Origin: Hibiscus mutabilis
Lineage: Eukaryota; Streptophyta; Magnoliopsida; Malvales; Malvaceae
Assembly: GCA_019671005.1 (NCBI GenBank)
Contig: CM033717.1
Span: 73,143,850-73,207,849 of the forward strand
Direction of reading: 5' to 3'
Length of the DNA: 64,000 bases
Part shown: in pieces, positions 21,929 to 33,943 of the stretch
Position numbering within the stretch: position 1 is the stretch's first letter
How the letters are laid out: the number at the start of each line of letters is the position of its first letter
Position numbers and translations under genes: made by a program
The notes under the pieces: generated by a model
What the model saw: the letters and a program-made list of their open reading frames with translations, nothing else
Told to the model about the DNA's origin: nothing
Databases searched by the model: none

Positions 21929-22488
21929 TGCTAAGGGTGCTATCCTTGCTGAGCTTTTTAATTTTATTTTGTTTGAATTATTAGTTTTTGTTTTTTTTCT
22001 TGACCTTGCAAGGCATTTTAGTTTATTTTCTTCGATTCATCTTGATCAATCCTCCCATCTTTGTTTTCTGTGTCTATTCCTCCTGAGCTTTATTGTAAGA
22101 AAATTTATGTACTCTTTTCTTCTGCAATTTTGTGCATGATCTATAATCTATAGTATATGAGACTTATAAGCTAAATTGGGAAAAGAAGACTTCGCAAAGC
22201 AAAGAAAGATGCAGAAACAATCCCGTTTCACTCCAGCTGAACCCCGCAGCTTGGAATGTTGTTTTGTTCTTTTTCTTTGGGGTGGATATGGAACTTGTGT
22301 TTATGTTGGTAGCTAATAGTTGCTGTAAAATGGCTTTAATACCAATTACCAGAAACTTTTAAATATCATGCTAGCCTACCAGTATTGAATTCAAATATTC
22401 AATTGTTGTCTTCAATTAGAAGAAAAAAACACTTGTTGCTCTTTATAATACTAAACATTTTTGTTTCTTTCTTAAAGCAATGATTTAA

Positions 22489-23380
22489 GGGTAAAGTACA
22501 CAGATAATCACCAAACTTTTAAGATGTTTTTATTTTGGTCATTAAACTTTTATAACTTTTATTTGTATCACTAAATTTTTAGTCCACTTTCATTTTGGTT
22601 ATTCCCGTTAACCTTTGTTAAAAAACATGATGTGGCAGTTAACTTTTCTTCTTCGTCTCCTCTCTTTCCTTCATGGCTGAACACATCTGCAACTAAAATA
22701 TTTAAACCATTTGTTGCTAATTAACATATTTTGACGTGTCGATTTTTCCGGGCTTCAATCTATCATAGAAAATCTGGGTTTTTAGAAAGTTAAAATTCTA
22801 AGAGATTCGAGTGTGGGGATTTGTTTGTGTGGTCGAAATGGGAAATGAAATATTCTATCTCCAAAGCATTTACGTTTACTAGCTAAGGCATCCATTGATG
22901 AAATTTAAAAAAATCTCATCTCCAAAAAATCAACACCTATTTGAAGAAAACAACGAAAAGGAAGAAAATTTAAGGACTTTTTAAAATCAAAATCACTGAT
23001 TCAAGTAAAATATTTAAGGATTTCGAAACAAAAAATTCAGCAAGATCGTATTTTCAAGTTTCCAAAAAGTAAAAAACATAAATGCTAACTCGTCTTTCTA
23101 CTTTGTATGGTGCTCTATGGTTTTGGGATTTAATTACAAATGTGTTCAGCCTGGAAGGAAGAGAGAAGAGGAACGTTAGCGCCTTTTAACGAAAGTTAAT
23201 GGGAGAGATCAAAATGAAAAGAAATTAAAAGTTAGGTGATTTTAATGAAAAATTTAGAAGTTTAATGATCAAAATGAAAAAAAAAACTAAAAGTTAGGTG
23301 ATCTTAATGAAAATTTTAAAAGTTTAGTGACTAAAATGAAAGCATCCTAAAAGTTTGATGATTATCTGTGTACTTTACCC
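22489..23380. mobile_element. GGGTAAA foldback element (MULE-like MITE), copy 3
   Basis: The left end GGGTAAAGTACACAGATAAT is matched exactly in inverse at the right end (23361-23380). Subterminal arms repeat TTTTGGTCA/TGACCAAAA-type words in inverse. Flanks ATGATTTAA (22480-22488) and ATAATTTAG (23381-23389) agree at 7 of 9 positions. The middle (22640-23180) is unique sequence with no clear coding frame; it may be captured DNA. It lies just beyond the 3' end of the FORKED-like gene. Confidence 0.8.
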
Positions 23381-23563
23381 ATAATTTAGAAAAATAATAA
23401 TAAAATTAGGGTAATTATTCCATACACAAGCTCTTTGATTTTTTTTTTCACAATCGTCTTAGTTCTAGTGTTTAGGAAATTTGTATTGGGTCGAGTGTTT
23501 AATGGATGATTTTTATAACACAAAATCAAATGAGAATTTCCATGTACTTGTGTCCAACAAACA

Positions 23564-23569
23564 TTTATT
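23564..23569 (-). terminator. Candidate poly(A) signal of the FORKED-like gene
   Basis: AATAAA on the minus strand, about 90 bases downstream of the stop codon. Plant poly(A) signals are loose, so this is a suggestion. Confidence 0.35.
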
Positions 23570-23656
23570 ACAATGTAAAATAAATATACAATACTATAAA
23601 AGAAGTATTCGACATAGATCGATACATTCAGCGAATAACCGAAAACACAGTAAACA

Positions 23657-25532
23657 TCAGTTCTTGTGGAACTGAAGTTGATATTTTGTAAAAGAAGTGG
23701 AAAGCATGAGCATGTGATTAATGGTGGTTGCCCATGTCTTATAACACTGGTAATCATCCACCATGTCTAGCTTAATCGTCCCCGAACTCGTCGTCAACAC
23801 GACTAGGTAGCATGTGTCGGTCATATCGTCGGCTTCGGGATCTCTGTACAACTCGGCATGCAGGTCCAGTACGATGCCTGAATTATAGAATCCGGATTTT
23901 GATCAAATTTCCATGTCAAAAAGAGGAAAATGATGACAGTGTGAGACTTACATTCTTTCTTGCTTTTTATCAGGCTGAGCTTCCTTAGTTTAAGAATGAC
24001 CTGAAAAATATATGCCATAATAAACTAGTTATTTGATTCAGGGAATTTAATTATTTTTAATTGATTAAGGCTTCACTTCACTGTGTCTGACCTTTGATTC
24101 CCCATCTAGTACAATGGACACTGATCTGACCTTGTATTTCCCTGTCAAGAAATCGGTGTTAGGACTCGAACTTGAAATCTTTATCTGTCACGAGTTTAAT
24201 TGAGTTGGAATGTTAAATTTTGATGGTTCTTTTATATTTTTGTTACGAAAAAGAGAAATTTACTAACCATCTGGTGTTTCTACGCCAAGCTCGGTGCCCT
24301 TCGCTAGCTTTGACCTGCATTTCTCGAACTCGAACGCAAAATCATCAGTGTCCTCGATTGGAAGGATGGGGGCACTGCTATTGAATCTGTTTTTGCATCC
24401 TGTTCTTGCTTTAAGTGTAGCAGCTCCTCTTAATGCTATAACAATTATCAGATTAAGTTCGAGTGTTATTCCTTTTTGAACTAATTACGAATGATCGCAG
24501 ACGACAATCGGAAATCAGACATGATATCGATGTTTACACTTACATGTATTAGCTGAAGCTGTTAGTGTTAAGATATCAGTTGCACTCGTACCACTCATGG
24601 CCGAACCTATGACACTGCCAAGCTGCTCCTTCGTAGCCCCCATTGCTTCTGCCACTTTGGCGCATTGAGCGGCAACTAGAGCTGCTGCCGAGGCTATTGC
24701 AGCCTCCTTGGTCGGGTTACTGTCATTCCGTTTCGAGTTTTCAGCTGCAATCGCAGCCAGTGCTGCTGCTAGCCCTGCCACCGACATTGCTGCGTGCACT
24801 TTGGCTCTTTGTAGTCTATCTTCTTCTTTCCTCTTTGCTTTAATCTCCTTCAACCATTTCTTGATTGAAATGCCCTTGAAGGGGACTATCTTCCACGGCA
24901 TCTGAGCATATCGACGACAAGTCCTTTAATGTTCTTATTTTTTTTTTAAAACCGAACAAGTACGAATTAAGATGGTACATGAACCACAAGGTACCTACCC
25001 ATTTCTTTCGGAAACAGCTGCTGTAATTCAGTTCCGGATGCATAGCTTGTTGCATCCATATCCATGACTGAACATAAAAAGAACAAAAATAAAACGAGTT
25101 ACGACTTTCGACAAGTAACGCCGGTACGTAGATAACATTAATGGAACAGTATCATAGATGTTACCTTCACATCATTTGATTTCCATGGTGGCAAAGAAGA
25201 CTTGAAATCAGTAGCATCAATCTTTGTGCTTTTCTCCATCCTCTGAGATTTACAAAAGCTTGAATTCAATTTCTTTCGGATTCCACTGAATATAATCACA
25301 GTGTATGCAAGTAGAACATCTTATATATAGTAGTTCGATGTTCGATACTCACCGTGAATGACAACGGGGAATCACTCTCGAATGTCTTGATCGGATTGTC
25401 TACGATGACAATCGATTTATCATGCACCTCAGGTTGCAGAGCTTGAACTGCAAAGTCGCACCAAGTGCGAGAAAGAAAGTCCATCGTCTCCGGACATGCC
25501 TCGGAAGGCGACGGAATGGAATAGCTATCCAT
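23657..25532 (-). CDS. VAN3-binding protein / FORKED-like protein, 8 exons
   Basis: Exons on the minus strand, in order: 25532-25353, 25242-25165, 25067-24999, 24901-24544, 24435-24268, 24141-24092, 24000-23952, 23877-23657. All seven introns have GT-AG ends and phases agree, giving 390 residues and a stop at 23657-23659. Residues about 15-28 (ETMDFLSRTWCDFA) and the KKWLKEIKAKRKEE segment with the following alanine-rich stretch (about 123-240, SLRGAATLKAR) are hallmarks of the plant DUF828/auxin-canalisation domain. Residues about 265-375 correspond to the plant pleckstrin-like domain (YKVRSVSIVL to CYKTWATTINHML). In Arabidopsis, FORKED1/FL proteins bind the ARF-GAP VAN3, act at the trans-Golgi/plasma membrane and affect PIN1 trafficking and vein pattern. 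Length is typical of short family members. The start is the first Met of the conserved N-terminus. Which FL clade is not decided. Confidence 0.92.
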
Positions 25533-25628
25533 GCAATTGGGAGGCTATGAAGGAAATACCCAAGGAATGGACTTAAAGAGAATGCTTAAAAAGGGTAGTC
25601 GATATAAACAACTCTCTTAACATTAAGC

Positions 25629-25637
25629 ATATATAGG
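25629..25637 (-). promoter_or_regulatory. TATA box of the FORKED-like gene (candidate)
   Basis: CTATATATG on the minus strand, about 95 bp upstream of the start codon at 25532. Another candidate (TTTATATCG) lies closer, near 25612. Assigned by position and sequence only. Confidence 0.45.
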
Positions 25638-25639
25638 CT

Positions 25640-26461
25640 AAATCAGCATCACCTTAATGCTATGATGTGGGCTCACTAAACATGGTTCATATGCATCCTT
25701 GTATCATTACCGTTGGTGGGCTAATAACATCAAATCAACCATGGACATCATATAAATGTTAATACCCATGTTACTCGAGTTAGGTGTGAGTGTCGGATAC
25801 GAATATGTATTCTACAATCTTTTTTCGAACAAAAAATAATAGGCTTAGATACTTGGGTTGGGAAATACAGCTTGGTCTTGTCCTCTCTTGCAGACAGATG
25901 GGGTGTAACAGCTGGAAAGGCTAACTAAATGTTTCACAACTGCATAAATTTTGAAGAGCTGAAAATAAAAGGGGACCTACTAGGAATTATGAGAATTTCT
26001 AGAGATAATCAGATTGTGATTGGGTGGGGAAGTGTCATAAAAAAGATTCAAAAATGAGAAAACTACACATGCTAAGCACCGTAGAGCCAATTGGTGGAAC
26101 AGATTTGACAACTTTTGTCAAATTGACCCTAAACTTTTTTGAGGTTAAGTTAACACCCTAGATTGTAAAAAAGTACACAAATTAGCCCCTAAGACTAATC
26201 TTGTTGAATTTTGAAATATCACTCAACATGGACCACTAAAATGGTGACACGTGTTGATTAACTTGATAAAAGTCGTCAAGTTCATGGGTCAATTTATGTA
26301 TGAAGCCTTTAAAAATGTACGAAGGGATTAACTTATGTAACGTTTTCCAATCTTAGGGGACCATTCGATAAAAAAATGTTTTAAGGCGAATTTAACCTTC
26401 CGGTCTTTACAAAATTTGATCGGTCAATGAGTTGAATATCAGTGATTAAATAAAAAACAAA
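25640..26461. other. Upstream region of the FORKED-like gene and intergenic DNA
   Basis: No further gene seen. From about 26100 to 26420 there are words such as TTGACCCTAAACTTTTTTGAGG typical of degenerate plant foldback elements, but I could not define both ends. Confidence 0.4.
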
Positions 26462-27112
26462 GGCTTAAGAGATAATTTTTGTCCATGTAGTAATCCCAAA
26501 TCAGCAAGATTGCCCCTCTTTTTTTAATTGCATCAATTTAGCCCCTATAATCTTTCAAAATCAACATTGTTGCCCTTCCTTTTTAATTTCATCAATTTAA
26601 CCCTCAAACTCTTGAATTGCATCAACTTCGTCCTTTGACATGTCAGACATTCCATCGTTAAATAACTAACAACGTCTGAGCTACATGTCCATATGTTATT
26701 TTCTTTAATAAAATTAATGTCCTCCAAGAAGATGATAAGTCAATTTTGATGACGTGACATTACATTTAATGTGAACTTTTTAATATATATAATTTTAAAA
26801 TTAATCATTCATACTATCACGTCATCAAAACTAATCTTCCGTCATCAATACGATAAGACAATTGACTTAACAAATGATGTGAAAGCAAATAGCGGTTACA
26901 TACACATAATTTAACAACTATGTCAGTCAACGATAGTCAAAGAGCAATATTGATACAATTTAAGAGTTTGAGAGTTAAATTGATAAAATTTAAAAAAGGA
27001 ATGACAACATTATTGATTTTAAAAGACTATGAGGACTAAATTGATACAATTAAAAAAGAATAACAATATTACTGATTTGATATTACTAGAAAATTAAAAT
27101 TACCCTTAAGCC
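26462..27112. mobile_element. Foldback element, GGCTTAAG ends
   Basis: The left end GGCTTAAGAGATAATTTTTG is inverted at the right end (…CCCTTAAGCC, 27103-27112). Both arms contain the same block order inverted (ATTGCATCAATTTAGCCC, CTCAAACTCTTGAATTGCATC), so the arms pair over most of the ~650 bp. No coding region and no clear target-site duplication. Confidence 0.7.
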
Positions 27113-27937
27113 TTTAACACAAGTCACCAAGTTCATGGGGCAAATTGTGTATAAATCCGAATCGCAAAAGGGAATCAAACAGGCCCTATTCCTTTCCCAT
27201 CTTTAAATCAAAACCATATGTTGAAGCTAAGCATAATGAAGGATTAGATTGAAAGGATCAAATACTTGAAAAGAAATTGATAAAAGAAAGGTGAGACATT
27301 ATAGCCTAAGCATGCAGGTGGGGGCAACATAGAGAAAAAGGAAGTAGACATGCATGATGCATATCATTCAAGTTTAGCATTGATTTTAGAAGAAAAAAAG
27401 GAGTGGACAAAGCATCATTGTACTTGATTATTGCTTTGATTAGAATAAAACCCTTGCATCATGTTCTCTAACAATTCAAATGATCTTGCTAAACATTAAC
27501 TTTTGTATTAAATTGTGGCCGGGGGCATCTGTTGGGTGGCTTTTTGTATAAAATATGGAAAATGTAACAATGGGGGGGTCACCTTTATTGAAGAAAAATT
27601 GTTAACTTTTGAAGATTTGGTTAAAGTTGTTCTCATTACACTCATGTGAGGGGCTAGTACATTACAAGTTATTCTGATGCTTATATTTCTAATGCTTTGT
27701 ATATTGTAACGAACGGAATCTTGATTTTTGTTAAAGAAAAATAGTTGAAGAAATATCTATATGAAGAAAAATAGTTGATTTTTGGGCTTTATAAAAGCAA
27801 TTTATCTTGGTTTTAGATCAAAGCCCAACACTTCTATTGTCATATCTATATGAGAAATAACGAAGGCCTCACACCGAACAAAGCCCAAAAGACCCCAAAT
27901 ATGAGACCATTAGCCATAGTCCAACTAAAGCCGGAGT
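27113..27937. other. Intergenic sequence
   Basis: Includes a less repetitive patch (27180-27720) with several CATGCATGATGCAT-type palindromes. No coding frame or RNA gene recognised. Confidence 0.4.
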
Positions 27938-28250
27938 GTATGTGGAAACTTTATCTATACAAGCTTTTTAGTTTTAAGGTTTAGAGTTTTGATTAGGGTT
28001 TTAGTATAGAGTTTTGAATTTATGGGGTATGATTAGAATTTAGGGTTTTTAGTTAATATTTAGGGTTTAAGGCTAAAACCTAAATCCCAAATCATATTAC
28101 CTAAAAACTAAACCCTAACAAACCATAAATTCTAACCATAAACCATAACTCTTACGCTCAAACTTATAAACTATAAACTCTAAACCGAGACTCTAATCCC
28201 CTAAAACTAAGGCATTTGTGGAAACTTTTTGTTTCTACCCGTCAGTGCAT
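27938..28250. mobile_element. Foldback element with CCCTAAA/TTTAGGG-like arms, copy 2
   Basis: The left arm (GTGGAAACTTTATCTATACAAGC, then TTTAGGGTTTAAGG words) is matched inversely on the right (ACCCTAAC/CCTAAA words, then GCATTTGTGGAAACTTTTTG). Terminal sequence is close to that of the element at 18985-19369, so they are one family. Confidence 0.65.
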
Positions 28251-29116
28251 GTGATATTTTCCTTTAAAGATTCATATTTTTCTGAGAAATTTAAAGATTT
28301 TTTTTAAATGATTATATCAATATTTGAACCTAAAAAAACAAATGAATTAACGTATTCTCTAAAAATTTATTGTTAGTTCTTGCTCATGTTATCAACCGAG
28401 TTTATGATATAGGGTTAAAATAATAGTTTTGATAAAATGAAATTTTGTTTGATATTAAGTTGAGTTCGATGTCGGATAATTTATTTCATTTTTTTTTGAA
28501 AAAGATTAAATAAAATCTTACTTATGTGTAGGAATGACAATTCAAATAGCAAATTCGGATCTTGAAATTACTATCCATTGCATATTTAAAATGGATATGA
28601 ATAGACATCCACAAATATATATTATTCGAATCCGAATTAATTATGCAGGTACGAATTGCTAATTTTTATATCCGAATTTATAGTACAAAATGAAGAATAT
28701 ATTTGCTTCTAAAGGGTTTAATATATCCAACTTTTAATAAATTTGGATCCAAATTTATGAGAATTCAAATATTCAATATATAATTAAAAATTTTAGATTC
28801 GGATTTTTGTATTTAGATATCTGATAAAAAATAATATTTAATTCATATTAATATTCAAATAATATCTAAATAATTTATAAATAAAAAATAAATTTTAAAC
28901 ATTACTATAGAAGAATGGGGATGTGGTGGTACGCGCGCGTCCAGAGAGAGCGGAGAGGAAACAGTCTAACACAGCCATGTGCATACGTGGAGCGGATGGG
29001 ACCCCATAATGTCCTAACAAAGCTTTACATGCATTGCCTACACATCTCTCAATCACCGGAGAGATTTATAATCATGATTTAAAAAAAAGTAAAATAGAAA
29101 TATGAAATAAAATACA
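28251..29116. other. Intergenic sequence with a GC-rich island
   Basis: AT-rich except for an abrupt GC-rich patch at 28915-29070 containing TACGCGCGCGTCC and CATACGTGG (a G-box-like core). No coding frame seen. Confidence 0.45.
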
Positions 29117-29352
29117 TGTTATGAATATTTATTTATATGGATATCTATCGTGATAAAAATTTTATTAAGGAGATTTGATTTATTTTATCATTAGAAATAT
29201 TATCTTCAATAATTAGAGTTTAATATATTATGTATTTTTTATGCCTGTAAATGGATGATTTGGTGAAGACATTGTGCATAAGTCTATATTGAGAATAATA
29301 CAAATCTCCCTCTTTCTCTTGTTCATTGTTCTTCGTTATTTTATTTCTAACA
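29117..29352 (+). repeat. 5' LTR of the copia element
   Basis: 236 bp, TGTTATG...TCTAACA. About 90% identical to 33944-34184 by eye. Directly followed by TGTTATTAGCACGAG, probably the primer-binding site region. Confidence 0.88.
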
Positions 29353-32008
29353 TGTTATTAGCACGAGACTCTAACCAACTGAGGTCCTCACCGTTCAAAT
29401 CCCAAAGAGCCACGAGTTCGCTCGAAAGATTTTGATGCTCTTCGTTCGAATCCCAACGGAGTTACCGAAAAAATTTAATTCTACGTTGAATCGAAGATAG
29501 GTTTTTTTTCCTTTATTTTTTAATTACCGATTGTCTTTATCTTAATATTTTAATTTAGTCTTTAATTTTTAAAAAAATATGGTGACATACTTTGAAGGTT
29601 TGAGCGAGCCATGGATTTGAAGCACCTCGCGAAAGCAAGAACAAAGGCGAGAGTGGGTTGTGCGAGAAAGCTTATGGCCCTTGCATTGTCTTTCGATCAA
29701 TATTGACATTGCTTTGAGTAGCCATTTATTTATGACTTCCCTTGTTCTATACTCTCAACCATGCTTAAAAAAGTTTTCAGTATAGGGTAAGAAAACTATG
29801 GTCATGGACTTACTAATATATTTTTATAATTAAATATTAATATTTATCTATAACATTTTATTAATCAGAGTTAATATTTTTAATAATGTTTTGAATTTTA
29901 CATGTCTTTAAAAGGTTTGGAAAGAGACATAATGCATAAAGTAATTATGAGAAGTCGCCTTGGTCATTTGCTATGTCTCTAAAATTCTCGATAGGAAAAT
30001 AAATATTGGTAAATTTTACTTTATTTTCATTCATTAAAATACGATTTTAAAGTACGATAGATCATGGTGATTTTGAATCTACAAGAAGACTGTTATAAAA
30101 TCTATATTTTTTCGAAAGCAATAATTCTCATATGTCAAAAAATTCAACTATTGACTTCTCCCAAGATTAAGTTATGAAAATTCGTCTTGATCAAAAAAAG
30201 TTTTATGGGAGGTATTCTCTGAAGTGAATGCAAGCATGATATTTATTCCATGCGATTATTGGACCTGTTTCATTCACTGAAATGAATGCAAACATGGGAA
30301 ATCACTATTATGTTAGTGACATAACTTCGATATGATCCAAATTACTTCACAATTGAAGTTATATGATCAAGTATCAATGATGAGGATATGTTAATAAAAA
30401 CATACTCCACTTTTCACGCAAATAATGTTGTCCTCGGACACAATATCGTGAAAAGGGTTTTAAAGGCCCACTAGTTCTACTCCATTCTCTGAAGTGAATG
30501 TGAGATTATATAATGAAAAGAATAAAGGATGACAAGAGTGATAAATATCATTTTAAGGAAGTAAAATCTTTTTTATTATCAATGCGATGTTATAAATCAT
30601 TGATCTCGTACTTGTCGTACGCTGAAAAAACAACAATCATTGAATGATAAAGGAAATGAAATGGAAGCAAATTTTGTTTGCGCAAATGAAAAAGATGATA
30701 TTGGTCCAACTCATTTGGATGTTGTTGATTTCCTTATAGACTTTAAAAGGAATAAATCATCTTCTAATTATTCTCGTAATCTTGAAAAGAATATTTTTAT
30801 TTTATAACATTTACTTTACTCATTAATTATTTACGCTTTATATATATATATAAATATATTATGATATTTTTTTCCACATGATTACTTATCAAATACAATT
30901 TATGGTGACGATTTATGCTTAGTAGAAGCATAAGATATATCTTCCCATTGAAATGCAAGGGAAAAATATGATTACTATATCTCAAATTACTGAAAATATT
31001 GATTCTCCAAAAGAGCAATAAGTTCTTAAGAGAAAGTACATTATAAAAAGTATAAAATTGTGAATATTGTAATAATAGTAATAATATTGTCACCGTCAAA
31101 AGTGAAAATTTTAAGAGAACAATAAGAGTTCTCAAAATAATCCTTAAGAAATTATGGATAACATATGTTATCAATTGGCATATGAAATAAGCCAATGCGA
31201 ATATAAATTTTAGTAGGCAAAAAGTTAATTGAAAGCTCTAGAAGAGCTATATATTGCTACCAAAAGAATCATTTTCATTGAAAGCCCCGAAAGAGCTAAA
31301 TATATTCCTATTCAAAGGAACAATTTTTTTGTAGACAATGTATTATTAAGTTTCAAAAAAAAATCTATTTCAAAATTTGTATCATGCATGTACAAGTGAG
31401 ATTGAATCACATGTTATGGTAAATTAGAAGTTTACAAATTCAGAAATATATATATATACACACATGTATTTAAAGTTGGCATAATCGGTTAGACCATCCT
31501 GATCAATAATGATGCGAAAGCTATAGAAATTTACATGCACATTTATTAAAAAAACCTGAAGTTCTTGTGGTGCTTATTCTCAAATAAATTGATTAAATTT
31601 CACTTGCTAAAAGAACACGAAGTTCTTGTATTGCTTGTTCTCAAAGGGAATGATTAAGATCCCACTTACCAAAATAACTTGAAGTTCTTGTACTAAAGTT
31701 GAGACTACATGTCTTGCATATCTTGTGAGATTGAATAGAAAATATTCAGATTATGCAGTTAGACTATTCATCTTGCAAAAGCTAGTGGGTTTATATTTAG
31801 ACTATATCAGTTGAAATAACTATTACAAAGCCTATTGATTATGAACAAAATAGTTTAGCAAAATTTTGATTGAATGCCTCCTCTTTAATAGTTAAATTAT
31901 GAGAACAAAATATTTATATGGTATTTTCATATAACAACACTTATACGCATCAAGCCAATGAGTTATAATAAACTCTCATTATGATTTTTTTGGTCAGAAG
32001 CTATATAC

Positions 32009-32540
32009 TTTTTTTTGAAAAGTCATATTTTATTGAATAAATCACTAAGGCAATGATAAGAGCCTCGTTAAAAAACTTTACTTATCCTTAATAGAAGAAA
32101 AAGAATACCTCATATCTTCACCAAGTTACAACACAACCACCCACAATACAAATCGAATACCAATCCTAAATTAAAAGCCCCTAAAAACGTAAACAAAAGA
32201 ACAAATCATCAACAGCCAAAAACAAGAAAAGAATTCACAACAGTCTAACCATCAACTTCCAAGCAAAACCAACCATCGTAGACAACTAAAATAACAACTT
32301 CCCCCTAAGACATATCATTATGCCACGAACAGGTAATCCAATTGGATATTAATACATGACTTTGCGAGGGAGTCTGCAGCTTGGTTACAATCCCTTCCTA
32401 CAGTTAAATTGCGATATATTGTTAAATTGTTCCACCATAAGCACAAAATGGGCATATAAAAAGAATTGAGAATATATATTGAGCGTGAGTTTCTTTTTAT
32501 GCTTAAATTCTTAAACATTAATTGGAGAATCATTTATAAC
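32009..32540 (-). mobile_element. LINE 3' fragment with RNase H remnant, inserted in the copia element
   Basis: The minus-strand frame 32318-32533 ends in TVGRDCNQAADSLAKSCI, a motif found at the end of the RNase H-like domain of plant LINE proteins. Downstream on the same strand is a ~300-bp AT-rich tail finishing in AATAAAATATGAC and an A-run (plus-strand T8 at 32009-32016). This is the shape of a 5'-truncated LINE. Copia sequence resumes by about 32550 (LDKKNELPLSRSLY-like). The RNase H is a fragment without its full catalytic set. Confidence 0.6.
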
Positions 32541-33934
32541 ATGATATTTCTCAACATTATGGGGAGATAATAATTAGCTGGATAAAAAAAATGAGTTACC
32601 ATTATCTAGATCCTTGTATATGAACTAGAAGTTCATAAAATAATTCATGTTATTACATGTCAACTACCAGACATATTTACTGACCTAATGAGAGTAATCA
32701 AGTCTCATATACCAGCTGAAAATGCTCTAAATTTGAATTACATATTAGAGCGAACGGATGTAAATCATGCCTGAAGCATGATAGCTGAAACTGGTTCCAA
32801 TGATCAAAATTATCGTAAATAGAAAGTAATATGAGATGGTCATATAATGGAGGCGGGTGCTCCTGAAGAGACGCAAGACATAACTAATAATAAAACTCTA
32901 GAAGAGTTTTAGGTACTTAAAATAAAGATTGAAAAGAGATCTTGATAAGTTATGTCAGAAAAGAATGGAACCAGAAAAGAAAAGTTGTCTACAACAAAGT
33001 TTACATTGAATACTTCTATAGAAGTAAAGAAAGAAAACGAGGATCTTGTATAGAAATCTATAAATATTGAAATGATTGACCAACATAGAAAGACGCTTTA
33101 AACTTCCAAAAGTGAAGTTTTTGGACCAGTAGTCTAAACACTTAAAGGTGTAATGCAACTAAGGCACAAATAAGTAGTCGTAAATACGACTTGAATTATG
33201 ATTTATGAAGAATTTTAATTATTTCATGGTGGATGTAATTACTTTGGCAATTATGAAATATTTAATATGCGTCTATTTATTTTGTGGATCCATATATAGA
33301 AGGAAATATTATGAAATATCCGAGGAAATTTATTTAGACATGTCCTATTGAATATTTATATTTTGGCGCATTTGGTATAATCGCCTTAGTATGTATTAAT
33401 TGAGAAAATACTATAAGAATGATAAAATTTTCTTATATATTTTATAAAGGAGTTTGGATCAAGATTCATTATGATAATTTGAATATCATTAGAACTCCTA
33501 AATGGCTTCAAATTGGAAACTCATGAAGAGCTTTCAAAGCATTTGATGAAAGTATTTGAAAAAAAATCTTGATATCAAGTTTTGTCTCGACCTAAAGATC
33601 GAGCACTTAAATATGTGTTTTTGTCTATAAACGAACATATTACTCTAAAGTTTCACCCCTCACGATCTTCAGAAAAAATAGTATTCAAGATTAAATTATG
33701 AAGATTCAAAGATCTTATGTGATGTTTTCATGAGGGGGAGTAAATACGCTTTGCATTCTTTTCCTTTAACTGAGGTTTTGTCCCAATGAGTTTTCCTAGT
33801 AAGGTTTTTAATGAGGTAACATGTTATGCCTATCAAAGATGTGTGTACTCTTTTTCCTCCACTAAAGATTTTTTTCCCACTAAGTTTTTATCTTAGTAAG
33901 GTTTTAACGAGTCACGTTATCTTCATATACATCC

Positions 33935-33943
33935 AAGGGGGAG
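33935..33943 (+). other. Polypurine tract of the copia element
   Basis: AAGGGGGAG directly before the TG of the 3' LTR. Confidence 0.8.

Noticed and set aside
29370..29460. GTTCAAATCCC/GTTCGAATCCC words like a pol III B box
   Set aside because: They lie just after the copia primer site, no matching A box upstream in the right order.
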